From: CAZHUM01 sp046484045
GTDB taxonomy: Archaea > Thermoplasmatota > Thermoplasmata > Halarchaeoplasmatales > Halarchaeoplasmataceae
Length of the DNA: 64,000 nucleotides
Assembly: GCA_046484045.1 (NCBI GenBank)
Contig: JAWOBZ010000080.1
Span: 35,498 to 99,497, forward strand
Reading direction: 5' to 3'
Of the stretch, positions 52,651 to 61,471 are shown in pieces. A model generated the notes under the pieces. That model ran no database searches. It was not told the origin of the DNA and worked only from the letters and a program-made list of their open reading frames with translations. A program made the position numbers and the translations under genes. The number at the start of each line of letters is the position of its first letter. The first letter of the stretch is position 1.

Positions 52651-53472
52651 GTGATTATCGTGAATAAAAGTATAAATCTCGGTCCATTGGAATCAAAACT
52701 CCTATTCGAGTTGGAAAAGAGAGGTAAGTTTTTGTTTGATTTCAAGGATTCAAAAGACATATTGGATACTTCAGATTCATCCGTAGCCAATGTTCTGTAT
52801 AGGTTGAGGGAAAAGGATAGAGTTCAAGAGATACAGAAGGGGAAGTACGTATTGAATCCAGCTAGATCAGGTTTGGAGGGTGAATGGATGGAAAACTTAT
52901 ATCTCATAATCGATCACATAGTGGATGATTATTACGTCGGTTTCTGGTCAGCCATGAGTTACTGGGACCTGACTGAACAGATCCCCGTTGTGACCCAGGT
53001 TGCTTTAACTAAAAGGAAGAGGCGAGTAGAATATCTAGGTCAGGAAATCAAGTTCATCAAGATATCTGGAAAACGGTTTTTTGGAGATGTGAAAAAGGAT
53101 GTTGAAGATGGAAGTTTCTATATATCTTCATTAGAGAAAACCGTTGTGGATGGTCTGACGTATCCGCAGTATTGTGGAGGGTTGTATGAAGTTTCCAAGG
53201 CGTTGTGGAACTCCCGAGAGATCATCGATTGTGAGAAAGTCTTTAGATTCCTAAATAGGTTGGATATGAGTGCGGTTACCAGGAGGATGGGGTATCTTTT
53301 GGATGTGCTCGATATCAAAAAAGATTTGAAGGATAAATTAAGAGATGAATATAGTGGTTTCAGATGGTTGGATCCCTCTTCTTCCAAACCGGACTTTATT
53401 TATAATAAGGAGTGGGGTCTTAAATTGAATATATCTGATAAAGAAATGTTGGGTTGGAGAGTGCTACGTTGA
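52651..53472 (+). CDS. AbiEi-family antitoxin (type IV TA)
   Basis: The 273-residue protein has an N-terminal winged helix (about 10-70, VANVLYRLREKDRVQEIQKG), then the AbiEi core with YYVGFWSAMSYWDLTEQIP and the conserved SLEKTVVDGLTYP segment. In type IV systems AbiEi acts as antitoxin and autorepressor without binding the toxin. The start is a GTG. It overlaps the next gene by four bases. It opens the toxin-antitoxin island. Confidence 0.88.
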   Translation: MIIVNKSINLGPLESKLLFELEKRGKFLFDFKDSKDILDTSDSSVANVLYRLREKDRVQEIQKGKYVLNPARSGLEGEWMENLYLIIDHIVDDYYVGFWSAMSYWDLTEQIPVVTQVALTKRKRRVEYLGQEIKFIKISGKRFFGDVKKDVEDGSFYISSLEKTVVDGLTYPQYCGGLYEVSKALWNSREIIDCEKVFRFLNRLDMSAVTRRMGYLLDVLDIKKDLKDKLRDEYSGFRWLDPSSSKPDFIYNKEWGLKLNISDKEMLGWRVLR

Positions 53473-54224
53473 AGATGGATGAACTGAAGAGATTATCTGG
53501 AAGAAAGAAAATCCCCCAAGGGATCATCTATAAGGATTACGTGATAACAGTGATCCTAGAGGATATATCTAGGAAGGATTATAAGGAGGATTTGATCTTC
53601 AAAGGAGGTACCTGTCTAAAAAAGATATATTTTGATGAAACGAGATTTTCTGTAGATATAGATTTCACCTGCACTCGTCAGAAGGTTTCCGACGAACTAC
53701 TTACTGACCTCAAAGGGGATATAGAGGATAAAACGGTCAGAGGTGTATCCTTCGGAGGTATAAAAGAGGATCGTGGTTGGGCAGATAGTGTCAGTTTCAA
53801 ATTAGGATATTACGATCTAAATGAACATCCCAACAGTGTTAAGATAGACCTGAGTTTTAGAGAGCAGCCGATCTTAAAGCCTGAAATTAAGCACGTGTTG
53901 ATTCCAGATTACGGGAGGATCGATAAGTTCGAAATGTATGTTTTCCCTCTAAAAGAGATTCTATCAGAAAAAATTCGCGCTCTTATTACAAGGGGAGCTG
54001 CGAGGGATGTCTTTGATGTGTGGTTTCTTTTGAAAAATGGTGTGGAATTGGATATTAGCTTGGTTGAGGAGAAGATGGATTTATATGATGAAGAATTCGA
54101 CATGGAGGAATTTATTGATAAGATCGGTGAGATGGAGAGTAAGTGGAAACGTGACCTGGGGATGCTCGTGCCGGAGGCACCAGGATTCGAAACTGTTAAG
54201 GAAGAGATACGTTCGATCCTTTAG
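53469..54224 (+). CDS. AbiEii-family nucleotidyltransferase toxin
   Basis: The product of about 251 residues belongs to the AbiEii/MenT group. The motifs IFKGGTCLKKIYF (Gly-rich with the following hydrophobic) and RFSVDIDFTC (DxD metal site) are clear, followed by the EILSEKIRALITRGAARDVFD core helix. These enzymes add nucleotides to tRNA or other targets. A TTG overlapping the AbiEi stop is the likely start; an ATG two codons later is possible. Coupling to AbiEi supports a type IV module. Confidence 0.88.
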   Translation: MKMDELKRLSGRKKIPQGIIYKDYVITVILEDISRKDYKEDLIFKGGTCLKKIYFDETRFSVDIDFTCTRQKVSDELLTDLKGDIEDKTVRGVSFGGIKEDRGWADSVSFKLGYYDLNEHPNSVKIDLSFREQPILKPEIKHVLIPDYGRIDKFEMYVFPLKEILSEKIRALITRGAARDVFDVWFLLKNGVELDISLVEEKMDLYDEEFDMEEFIDKIGEMESKWKRDLGMLVPEAPGFETVKEEIRSIL

Positions 54225-54277
54225 TTCATGTATTATGTTATATTGTGAAATAAATCATTTAAATTTCAAATTCGAAA

Positions 54278-54310
54278 CAGAGTTCGAAATGAAGGGGGGG
54301 CGTGTGAGGA
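54278..54310 (+). repeat. Cassette repeat copy 1
   Basis: CAGAGTTCGAAATGAAGG followed by a G run and CGTGTGAGG matches the common repeat of the island. It lies between the AbiEii gene and the HEPN gene. Confidence 0.7.
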
Positions 54311-54317
54311 AATTGAT

Positions 54318-54758
54318 TTATTTATCATCTAACCTTTTTTCCAACGCATCGATTAGTATCTCTATGATCCTTTCGATATCATCTAGGTTTCTGAAAAGGT
54401 AATCTTGAGCGATATCCCTTCCCCTGTATATGATATCGCTTCTGAGTAATCTTAAGTCGTCTATAAGATGGGTATATTGATATTCTATAAGATCTGGTTC
54501 TATGTCGTTAATATATGAGATCAAACATTCATGACTGTAACTTTTGTATCCATCTAATGCTAATAATGCGGTCAATAGTTCCTTGATAGCTTCATAATAC
54601 GATTCCAACAAAAGTTGAGGATATTCGTCTTCTTTCCTTTTCTCTATGGATTTCATCCTACGTTTTGCCAGGATTAAAAGAGATCTAGCCTGCTCTGGAT
54701 TCTCTTGAATCTCCTTCACTTTCTTCTTTTCCTTACAATCTTCCCAATCTTTCATCAT
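54318..54758 (-). CDS. HEPN-domain toxin
   Basis: This 146-residue all-helical protein pairs with the MNT gene upstream. It has the HEPN pattern: ESYYEAIKELLTALLALDG in the helix lining the site and LRLLRSDIIYRGRDI with the R-x4-Y/H element. HEPN toxins of MNT/HEPN pairs are RNases or are AMPylated by their partner. The start overlaps the MNT stop by four bases, so the two are cotranslated. Confidence 0.8.
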   Translation of the reverse strand: MMKDWEDCKEKKKVKEIQENPEQARSLLILAKRRMKSIEKRKEDEYPQLLLESYYEAIKELLTALLALDGYKSYSHECLISYINDIEPDLIEYQYTHLIDDLRLLRSDIIYRGRDIAQDYLFRNLDDIERIIEILIDALEKRLDDK

Positions 54759-55279
54759 ATCACTTTTAGGAAACCGTGTAGAACGATCCCGTTAGCCAAC
54801 GAGTTTCTTAACTCTTCGTTCACGTTGTCGATGTCAGGTTCGTATAAAAGGTTTATTTTCCTGTTCAGTTTTTCTTCGTATTCGTTTAAGTTCAAGTTTG
54901 TCTTCTTTGATTGGATGAACAAGTCTATATCTCCGTTGGTGTCGTCTCTTCCAGAGGCAGCACTACCGAATAGAACTAAACAGTTCGGTGTAGATTGATT
55001 TTTTATTAAATCTATCAGTCCAGATGTTTTTAAACGTATTAGTAGATCGTTGACCTTGTAGGTTCTAAATTTATCGTTTATTACAGCACGGTATCCTTTG
55101 TAGAGTCCATCTTCATTCGATTCGATAAGGTCCTCTTCGATCAGCTTCAGTAGATGACTCTTTACCGATGGGTGGCTGATGTTCACTTCTCTTGAGATCT
55201 CCCTAAGATGCCATATCTTGTTCGGCTCGTCGAAGAAAACCTGTAGGACTTTGTATAGATTTGATGATCGGTATATCAT
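54755..55279 (-). CDS. wHTH-MNT nucleotidyltransferase antitoxin
   Basis: The 174-residue protein has a winged helix (about 20-60, SREVNISHPSVKSHLLKLIE) followed by a minimal nucleotidyltransferase domain with VLFGSAASGRDDTNGDIDLF (GS and DxD). In MNT/HEPN systems the MNT protein AMPylates the HEPN toxin. The extra DNA-binding domain probably represses the operon by binding the paired TACCANNTGGTA sites right upstream. Confidence 0.87.
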   Translation of the reverse strand: MIYRSSNLYKVLQVFFDEPNKIWHLREISREVNISHPSVKSHLLKLIEEDLIESNEDGLYKGYRAVINDKFRTYKVNDLLIRLKTSGLIDLIKNQSTPNCLVLFGSAASGRDDTNGDIDLFIQSKKTNLNLNEYEEKLNRKINLLYEPDIDNVNEELRNSLANGIVLHGFLKVI

Positions 55280-55281
55280 AT

Positions 55282-55313
55282 TACCACCTGGTATAATATT
55301 TTACCAAGTGGTA
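55282..55313 (-). promoter_or_regulatory. Paired operator of the MNT/HEPN operon
   Basis: Two copies of TACCANNTGGTA lie at 55282-55293 and 55302-55313, three bases upstream of the MNT ATG and 20 bases apart centre to centre, about two DNA turns. The TATA-like AATATTATA lies between and over them. The wHTH of the MNT protein is the likely ligand. Confidence 0.65.
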
Positions 55314-55367
55314 TTAATAGTTACCGGTTTGAGATACTAAACGTGAACTTTGTGGAGTGGCGTGTTT

Positions 55368-55400
55368 ATCGAAACAGAGTGCGAAATGAAGGAGGGAGAC
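55368..55400 (+). repeat. Cassette repeat copy 2
   Basis: ATCGAAACAGAGTGCGAAATG followed by AAGGAGGGAGAC is the second copy, between the MNT operon and the DUF3368/UPF0175 module. Copy 1 shares the same left context (TTCGAAACAGAGT). Confidence 0.75.
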
Positions 55401-55479
55401 AAACACTTTTCCAAAATCTGTGATGATATTTTTTTGAGTGTGATTTTGAGTTGTCTTAAGTTTTTAGTATTTACTCTGA

Positions 55480-55974
55480 TCACTTTTCATCCAATTCAGT
55501 ACGCACTTTTTCGTACAGTTCATCGCTGATCCAAAAACCTGAATCCCTTAAAGTATCCAAGTGTTCTATTGGATCCTTCAATTTATTCAATTTTGCAGCC
55601 TTTAAAAGTAGGCCTATAACTCCGGTTATTTGCAGATCATGATTTCTAGCCAGTTCCCTAGCATCGTACTCATCTAACAAGATGATATCTGCAGATTCCT
55701 GAATAGCTAAAACAATTGCCTCTGATTCACCTTCATCTACATCTTTAAAGAATGCTGTTTTTAGATGTATATTCTCTCTTTTTATTTGTTTTACATATAT
55801 CCATTCAGCATTTTCTATGTCCCTTGAATCCTTTCTATCTCCACCCTCTACAACGCATTCTTCGTAGACCGCTTCAGGGATGAGTACTTCATCGAATAGT
55901 TCATTTAAGATCTCTAGAAGCCCTATCTTCGATAGGTGAATCAATGGAGAAGAATTACTGACCGCGATTGGCAA
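55480..55974 (-). CDS. DUF3368 PIN-like toxin
   Basis: The 164-residue protein starts MPIAVSNSSPLIHLSKIGLL. It has the DUF3368 VapC-like layout: VDEGESEAIVLAIQ with acidic residues, IILLDEYDARELA with the third Asp, and TGVIGLLLKAAKL. The first Asp of PIN domains is Asn here, as is common in this family. It overlaps its UPF0175 antitoxin by 20 bases. It would act as an RNase toxin. Confidence 0.85.
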   Translation of the reverse strand: MPIAVSNSSPLIHLSKIGLLEILNELFDEVLIPEAVYEECVVEGGDRKDSRDIENAEWIYVKQIKRENIHLKTAFFKDVDEGESEAIVLAIQESADIILLDEYDARELARNHDLQITGVIGLLLKAAKLNKLKDPIEHLDTLRDSGFWISDELYEKVRTELDEK

Positions 55975-56209
55975 ATTCGATGTCCTCCTTCAATTCCCTC
56001 TCATCATAGTGTCTTTCTATCTTCCTTTTTTTAAGTTCATCTATAAATTCCCATTTCCCCATCTCTGCCAACTTCCTCGCTTTACCGAGAGATATTATTC
56101 CCCTTTGGTAAAGAGCTAAAGCTAGTTCTAGTTTTAGCATCTTTTGCCTATCTTTCTTGGGGAGTTTGATAGCATTCAATATCTCTTCGCCTATCGATAT
56201 AGATTCCAT
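55955..56209 (-). CDS. UPF0175-family antitoxin
   Basis: The 84-residue protein has the UPF0175 pattern of a short N-terminal arm then LELALALYQRGIISLGKARK and LAEMGKWEFIDELKKRKIE, a helix-turn-helix-like fold used by antitoxins paired with DUF3368 toxins. It begins with an ATG and overlaps the toxin gene, so the pair forms one operon. A matching pair lies 6 kb away. Confidence 0.85.
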   Translation of the reverse strand: MESISIGEEILNAIKLPKKDRQKMLKLELALALYQRGIISLGKARKLAEMGKWEFIDELKKRKIERHYDERELKEDIEFANRGQ

Positions 56210-56263
56210 TTTATCCTGTTTTAAATAGAGTAGTGAATAGATTTAAAACTTTTCATCTTTGAA

Positions 56264-56354
56264 AATTTTTGCATAGTGCGAAATGAAGGAGGGGGCGTAT
56301 GGATAAAATAGTAAATTTTATACATGCGTGAGGAACAGGGTTCCTAACAGTGTG
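56264..56354 (+). repeat. Cassette repeat copy 3 (long form)
   Basis: The core GCATAGTGCGAAATGAAGG then GAGGGGGCGT continues for about 90 bases and includes the hairpin AGGAAC-AGG-GTTCCT near 56330-56344. The long form is repeated at 61472 with few differences. The surrounding gap of about 320 bases has no gene. Confidence 0.85.
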
Positions 56355-56533
56355 AAATAAGAAAAAAAGTGAACCGGTAAAATAGGGTTGTCTTTCACAA
56401 TTTTATTCGTGCAATAGATACTTTGTAATCTTCCCCTTTCCTTCGTGATATTGTTTGTATTGAAATATCTAGATAAGAGCTCCGGTATGCTGTTAATTCT
56501 GTTGAAATCCATATAAACAGTATTCCGTTCTCA

Positions 56534-59512
56534 CTACCCTTCACTTTTTTTTATTATACCGTGACCGGCTTTGCCGTCCACCTTAACGAGCAGAGGTGAT
56601 GAAAGACGTAGGTGCCTCACGTACCGTTCCTTGTTCTCAGCGGGCATATCATCCATCCAAGTCCAATCAACGAAATCCTCCTTCGATTTGTTAGCAATTG
56701 TAAGGTAAGGGATCCCAAGAGATGTAATGTTGTGAAAGAAATGAGAGCCCTGTGAAGGGTCCACCCGTATGTCCATGATCGGAGTTTCCACTATGGCCCT
56801 TACTCCGGCCATGTGGCCCCAATTGACCGGAATACCAAGCCATTTGTCGTTGCTGCCCCATCGGCCCGGACCGATGAGTAGATAGGGCCTCCCGTTCACC
56901 TTTTCGTTCATCTCACCGATCTCTTTGGCGATGTTAACGGTTTGACTTCGATCAAAGGTTTTGGGTGGCACATAGACGATGTCATATATATCGTTAAATT
57001 TTCCGTTACCAAGGGCTTTAGAGGAATAAATAAGGCACCCCTCTCGTTCGTTATCTTCAATAACAACATGATTGTGCTCTTTCATAGAGAGAAATGGTCT
57101 TATCTGCAGTATGTAAAACACCAGATCACCATTCTCGTCGATGCTGTTAGCGAATTCAATTTCCACCGGGCCACCCATACCCTTCTCTCCTATTTCAAGT
57201 AATTTCTTCAGTATCTCCGTTAAGGGATACTGATTGTGCTTGATGATCGGTGCGAAGGTTATTAATTTTGTTCCATCGTAATTTGGTCCATCCCGTATTC
57301 TGTCTTCGCCGTTGATGTAAACGCTTGCCAGTTGATCCAATGTTCCGTCCTTCTCTGCTTGGGATATGTCCTGGTATAATAAGTTGGCTTCCTCCCCATC
57401 CCTCCACAAGTCAAATTCTGTTCGGGACATGTCCAGAGAATAGAATTTTATCTGAGAATTATTGAATATGTCCGAAGGTGAAGAGAATCCTGGTATGGAA
57501 TCGGGACGCTCCGGAGAAAAAGTCAACACTTGTCCTCCCTCGACGATGATCCTTCCCAGACCCAAGGCAATATTGACTATTCCATCCTGTCGTTTTAAAG
57601 GTGGTAGGGGATAGTAATTATATGACAGTGCCACACCGGAGAATATAGGGTAGAACCTATCGTTGAAATCGTTACCAACGAGCTTTTGGATGACCACGGC
57701 CATCTTCTCCTCCTCTGCCTTCAGTAAAGTGCTCCGGATGTAGGTCTTGGCCCGTTTGTAGAAGGAGGATGCATATACCAGTTTGATGGCCTCGCAGAGC
57801 TGGTTCAATCTTTTTTCTTCATCATCATGATTGTTGGGAAGAATGTAAGTGGCATATATGCCTGCAAAAGGTTGACTGTAGGAATCCTCCAATAAACTCG
57901 AAGAGCGTACAGCGAGGGGAACTTCAACGTGTTTCAGATAACTTTCCAGGGAATCTTTCAATTCGGATGATAACTCTGCATTTGTGAATCTCGCAGCTAC
58001 CGCATCATCATCCATATCCTCTTGCAAGATGTAACGAAGTTCGTTATCATCGATGAATCGCTCGAACTCTTCTGTACCCAGCACCAATGTGTCGGGTATC
58101 CGTATGGGATTAGAGGGAAAATCTTCGGCGAAATTGTTCCTTCGAAGTAAGGAGGCTATGAACGCAATGCCCCGGCCCTTGCCACCTAGTGAACCGCCAC
58201 CCAGCCGTGTAAAGGTCTGTTCATACTCGAACTTTTGCCGTGAGAAATCAGTTATCACACCAAGCTGCCTTTCTCTCTCTGCCCTGGTAAATATATCCTC
58301 CAAGTAGTTTTTCAATTCTATGTGAGAGTTGAAATCCCCTGTCTTTTTGGGTCGCAGCTTCCTTGCAAGCTCGAACTCCCCCCTTGCCATCAACCAGATG
58401 GAGAAATCGTTTCGCTTTCCGTGATAGACCAGGGACTCGAAAGGTACCTTTCCGAACATTTCAACCAATTCTTCAATGTTCGCGGCCCTGGCCACTACAC
58501 TGCCGTCGGGGAGCTTGAAAACGAAATCACCGAATCCAAGTTCCTCGGTAAAGAAATTTCTAAGGTCCTGGAGCATGGTTTCGGAGTTCTTGTCCAGGAA
58601 GGGAAGCCCAATCTTTTCCGACCGGTTCTTGTATTTGGTTTGAGAGGACTGCATGATCACCGGGATGTCACGATCGATCGTTTGGATGAACTCGAACCCG
58701 GCACCGTTTGTTATGGTGCCGTTTTTGGGGAAAGCGACGTCCGAGATTATTGCGAGAATATGTTTTTCGTATTTTTTATAGATCTCCATGGCCTCCTCGT
58801 AACTCTCGGCCAAAAATATCTTGGGTCTCGCCCTTCGTTTTAGCAGTTTCTCATGCTCGTTTAGGCTTTGTTCAATAAGGGAGCGGGTTTGACGCATCAC
58901 CTCCTTGTATATCAGAGGCAGGAACATGGATTGATATCTGGCAGAATCCTCGATCACCAGTATAACCTGGACCATGCCCTTCCGTATATCGTGTTCTGCA
59001 TTTTTCAGATCCTCGAAATATTTTATGATTGCTAGGAAAAGAGACGAATCACCGTTCCAAAAAAACACCTTGTCTATACCTTGTTTCCTATCCGCTCCGT
59101 GATATCTGTCGAGGTCCTTCTTGTTCGTTGCCAAGAGTACTACTGAAATCCCCGGGTGGAGTTCCTTGGCCCTTCTGCCGAAATCTACCGGGTCGATATC
59201 GATGAGATGCGTCATACTGAGAACAAGATCGTAGTGGTTTTCACAAAGCTCTCGCTCTGCTTCCTTGACTGACGAAACCCTGACGACCCTGGGTGATGCG
59301 GTAAGCTCGAGCTCCCGATACTCACCGAATATCTGCTCGGATAATCCCCGGTCCTCCTCCAGTATGAATGCATCGTAGAGACTGGAGACCAGTAGGATGT
59401 CATTTATCTTGAAACGCATCAAGCCGGAGCGATTGTTTAAACGATTCCCGTAAGTCCCCTTTAAGTCATCTTCCGCTGGATCGTTATCTCCCTTTCCCAT
59501 ATCTATATACAT
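56534..59512 (-). CDS. Double receiver / PEP-synthase-like ATP-binding protein
   Basis: The 992-residue protein has two receiver-like regions. The first (36-170) lacks the usual phosphorylation site. The second (181-325) keeps E188/D189, the phospho-acceptor D258, a Ser near 289 and K308. After a linker comes a pyruvate-phosphate-dikinase-type nucleotide-binding domain from about 437 (LGGGSLGGKGRG) with VPLAVRSSSLLEDSYSQPFAG. The C-terminal block contains LLIGPGRWGSND and PSQGSHFFHNITS. No mobile phospho-His domain is present, so it is not a full PEP synthase. Signal-controlled phosphotransfer is my inference. The four-codon-later ATG is an alternative start. Confidence 0.75.
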   Translation of the reverse strand: MYIDMGKGDNDPAEDDLKGTYGNRLNNRSGLMRFKINDILLVSSLYDAFILEEDRGLSEQIFGEYRELELTASPRVVRVSSVKEAERELCENHYDLVLSMTHLIDIDPVDFGRRAKELHPGISVVLLATNKKDLDRYHGADRKQGIDKVFFWNGDSSLFLAIIKYFEDLKNAEHDIRKGMVQVILVIEDSARYQSMFLPLIYKEVMRQTRSLIEQSLNEHEKLLKRRARPKIFLAESYEEAMEIYKKYEKHILAIISDVAFPKNGTITNGAGFEFIQTIDRDIPVIMQSSQTKYKNRSEKIGLPFLDKNSETMLQDLRNFFTEELGFGDFVFKLPDGSVVARAANIEELVEMFGKVPFESLVYHGKRNDFSIWLMARGEFELARKLRPKKTGDFNSHIELKNYLEDIFTRAERERQLGVITDFSRQKFEYEQTFTRLGGGSLGGKGRGIAFIASLLRRNNFAEDFPSNPIRIPDTLVLGTEEFERFIDDNELRYILQEDMDDDAVAARFTNAELSSELKDSLESYLKHVEVPLAVRSSSLLEDSYSQPFAGIYATYILPNNHDDEEKRLNQLCEAIKLVYASSFYKRAKTYIRSTLLKAEEEKMAVVIQKLVGNDFNDRFYPIFSGVALSYNYYPLPPLKRQDGIVNIALGLGRIIVEGGQVLTFSPERPDSIPGFSSPSDIFNNSQIKFYSLDMSRTEFDLWRDGEEANLLYQDISQAEKDGTLDQLASVYINGEDRIRDGPNYDGTKLITFAPIIKHNQYPLTEILKKLLEIGEKGMGGPVEIEFANSIDENGDLVFYILQIRPFLSMKEHNHVVIEDNEREGCLIYSSKALGNGKFNDIYDIVYVPPKTFDRSQTVNIAKEIGEMNEKVNGRPYLLIGPGRWGSNDKWLGIPVNWGHMAGVRAIVETPIMDIRVDPSQGSHFFHNITSLGIPYLTIANKSKEDFVDWTWMDDMPAENKERYVRHLRLSSPLLVKVDGKAGHGIIKKSEG

Positions 59513-59647
59513 AAATGTCTTTTATTTATAGATTATCCGCTGACCGTCGATGAGCGAATTCGCATCAAAGTGTTTGGAAGATATTTCTGATATCTTTCAC
59601 AACGAATTTTTCCGTGTTCTTATCCTTTCGATGTAATCATCAAATCA

Positions 59648-59830
59648 TTAGATATGAAATCTAGCGTACTTAACAGAGATGCAATTAGCCTCTAGAATAT
59701 TTTTATTCAAAAATTGATTTCTTAATATAATATCATTCAAACTTTTTGTCCGTACCGGCATATTCCGGCACAAGACATATCTGGTGTTTTCGCCTTCGCC
59801 AACCATTTTTATCACACCTTTTTCTACCAT
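59648..59830 (-). pseudogene. Winged-helix fragment
   Basis: MVEKGVIKMVGEGENTRYVL is the recognition-helix end and wing of a helix-turn-helix protein (as in Fic- or ATPase-linked wHTH domains). The rest of the frame shows no family pattern. The frame stays open upstream into cassette repeat copy 4 (RTLQKYSQ), so a longer gene appears to have been cut or fused there. A remnant is most likely. Confidence 0.45.
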
Positions 59831-59835
59831 TTGTG

Positions 59836-59875
59836 AATATTTTTGCAGAGTTCGAAATGAAGGAGGGGGGGGGAG
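59836..59875 (+). repeat. Cassette repeat copy 4
   Basis: ATATTTTTGCAGAGTTCGAA then ATGAAGGAGGGGG matches copies 3 and 5 over the core and left flank. It separates the winged-helix fragment from the second AbiE pair. Confidence 0.8.
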
Positions 59876-59939
59876 AAATTTTAGATTATTTTCACAAATT
59901 GTGTAAACTATTTATATGATTAACGTATAACTAAATTAC

Positions 59940-60668
59940 ATGAAAAGTATCGCCAAACGGGAAGCTCAGTTGATATCCGAGATCAGATCCAGGGAAATGG
60001 TCGTATTCACCCCTAATGATATCCATCGATTCCTCGATACATCCAAAGAAAATACTTACCGCATAATCGGAAATATGATGGAGAAGGACCTTGTTAAAAG
60101 GGTGGAAAGAGGAAAATACATCTTGAGTGAGACGTGGAAAGAACTTGATATCTACGAGATAGTACCTGATATATTCCAGCCATGCTACATTGCTTTCTGG
60201 AGCGCTTTGCACTACCACGGTATGACGGATCAAGTTCCGCAGACGGTGTTTGTTGTTACTACCAAAAGAAAAAAATCTCTTGGATTACAGGGACAGAAGA
60301 TCAAATATGTTACGGTAAAAAAATCCTTGTTCTTCGGGTACGAAAGGTACGGGAAAGTGGTGGTCTCTGATAAAGAGAAGACCGTGATCGACTGTTTAAG
60401 ACATCCAGAATATTCTGGCGGTATATCACAGATAAAAGATGCTATCTCGGACGAACTGAATACGGAAAGGCTGATAGAATACTGTGAATTGACTGGAAGT
60501 TCCGCAGTGGCCTCCCGCTTGGGATATCTTCTTGAAGAGAGAGGTATAAAGTTTGAAAAAAAAGAGTTGAAAAAACTTATCGATACTTACACAAAACTCG
60601 ATCCTAAGCAAAAAAAATCCGTATCGAACTCAGAATGGAAATTGTACGTTAAGAGGGATTTGATATGA
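59940..60668 (+). CDS. AbiEi-family antitoxin (second pair)
   Basis: The 242-residue protein starts MKSIAKREAQLISEIRSREM, with a winged helix (about 15-70) and the AbiEi core CYIAFWSALHYHGMTDQVP and SDKEKTVIDCLRHPEYSGG. It is only moderately similar to the first AbiEi in the island, so this is not a recent duplication. A TATA-like TTTATATG lies about 30 bases ahead. It overlaps the toxin gene by four bases. Confidence 0.88.
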   Translation: MKSIAKREAQLISEIRSREMVVFTPNDIHRFLDTSKENTYRIIGNMMEKDLVKRVERGKYILSETWKELDIYEIVPDIFQPCYIAFWSALHYHGMTDQVPQTVFVVTTKRKKSLGLQGQKIKYVTVKKSLFFGYERYGKVVVSDKEKTVIDCLRHPEYSGGISQIKDAISDELNTERLIEYCELTGSSAVASRLGYLLEERGIKFEKKELKKLIDTYTKLDPKQKKSVSNSEWKLYVKRDLI

Positions 60669-61420
60669 TAACAAGAAGTCAGTTGAGAGAGATCCATAGG
60701 ATAGAATTACCGCTCCATATATTGGAACAGGATTATATCCAATCGTTGTTCCTGAATGAACTTTATCGGAAGGACGGTTCCTTAGTGTTTAAAGGTGGGA
60801 CTTACCTGAAGCACGCCTTCGGTTTGGATCGATTTTCAGAGGATCTGGATTTTACGGTTTACGATGCTGGGGACATTGGGGTTATTATGGATGATGTATC
60901 CGAGAGTTTGTTGTCTTACGGTGTTGAAGCCACTGTGGATAAAATGGAAGATGAAGAGATATCTTTCAACGCAAGATTGAGATATAAAGGTCCCCTTTTC
61001 ACCGGTTCAGAAAAATCCATCGGTAGTATCCAAATAGATATATCTAAAAGGGAAGATGTGTTATTAGAGCCGGAATGGACAAGACTATTTTTTGATTATC
61101 CTCAGATTAGAGTTCTTTCGGTTCTAGGTCTTCAAAAAGAAGAGGTCCTTGCTGAAAAATTGCGTGCCTTGAATTCTAGGTCCAAGGGTAGAGATCTCTA
61201 CGACGTTTGGTTTTTGTTGAAACAGGGGATTCCTTTGAACAAGGAATTGTTCGTTCAGAAGATGGAGGTAGTTGGCGGAACTGCTGAGATTTCTATCAAT
61301 ATTTCTAGAGAGGAATGGGAACGGGACCTGAAGATTTTACTGGTCAATCCGCCTAAGTACGATATGGTTAAGAAAGATGTCGTTGGTGCTTTATCTGAAC
61401 ACGGTTTTGAGGTGTCATGA
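60665..61420 (+). CDS. AbiEii-family nucleotidyltransferase toxin (second pair)
   Basis: The 251-residue protein has LVFKGGTYLKHAFGL and RFSEDLDFTVYD as the nucleotidyltransferase glycine and DxD motifs, and VLAEKLRALNSRSKGRDLYD as the core helix. The ATGA overlap with AbiEi shows coupling. It would transfer nucleotides to an RNA target when free. It is distinct from the first AbiEii in sequence. Confidence 0.88.
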   Translation: MITRSQLREIHRIELPLHILEQDYIQSLFLNELYRKDGSLVFKGGTYLKHAFGLDRFSEDLDFTVYDAGDIGVIMDDVSESLLSYGVEATVDKMEDEEISFNARLRYKGPLFTGSEKSIGSIQIDISKREDVLLEPEWTRLFFDYPQIRVLSVLGLQKEEVLAEKLRALNSRSKGRDLYDVWFLLKQGIPLNKELFVQKMEVVGGTAEISINISREEWERDLKILLVNPPKYDMVKKDVVGALSEHGFEVS

Positions 61421-61471
61421 GGGAAATACAATCGTAGAAAGAGTTGAGAGGAAAGAGGGCTGGTTTTTTAT

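Noticed and set aside
56318..56512. Minus-strand frame of 64 codons ending in repeat copy 3
   Set aside because: No family pattern; its last codons are repeat sequence that is read in another frame at copy 5, so it is probably not coding.
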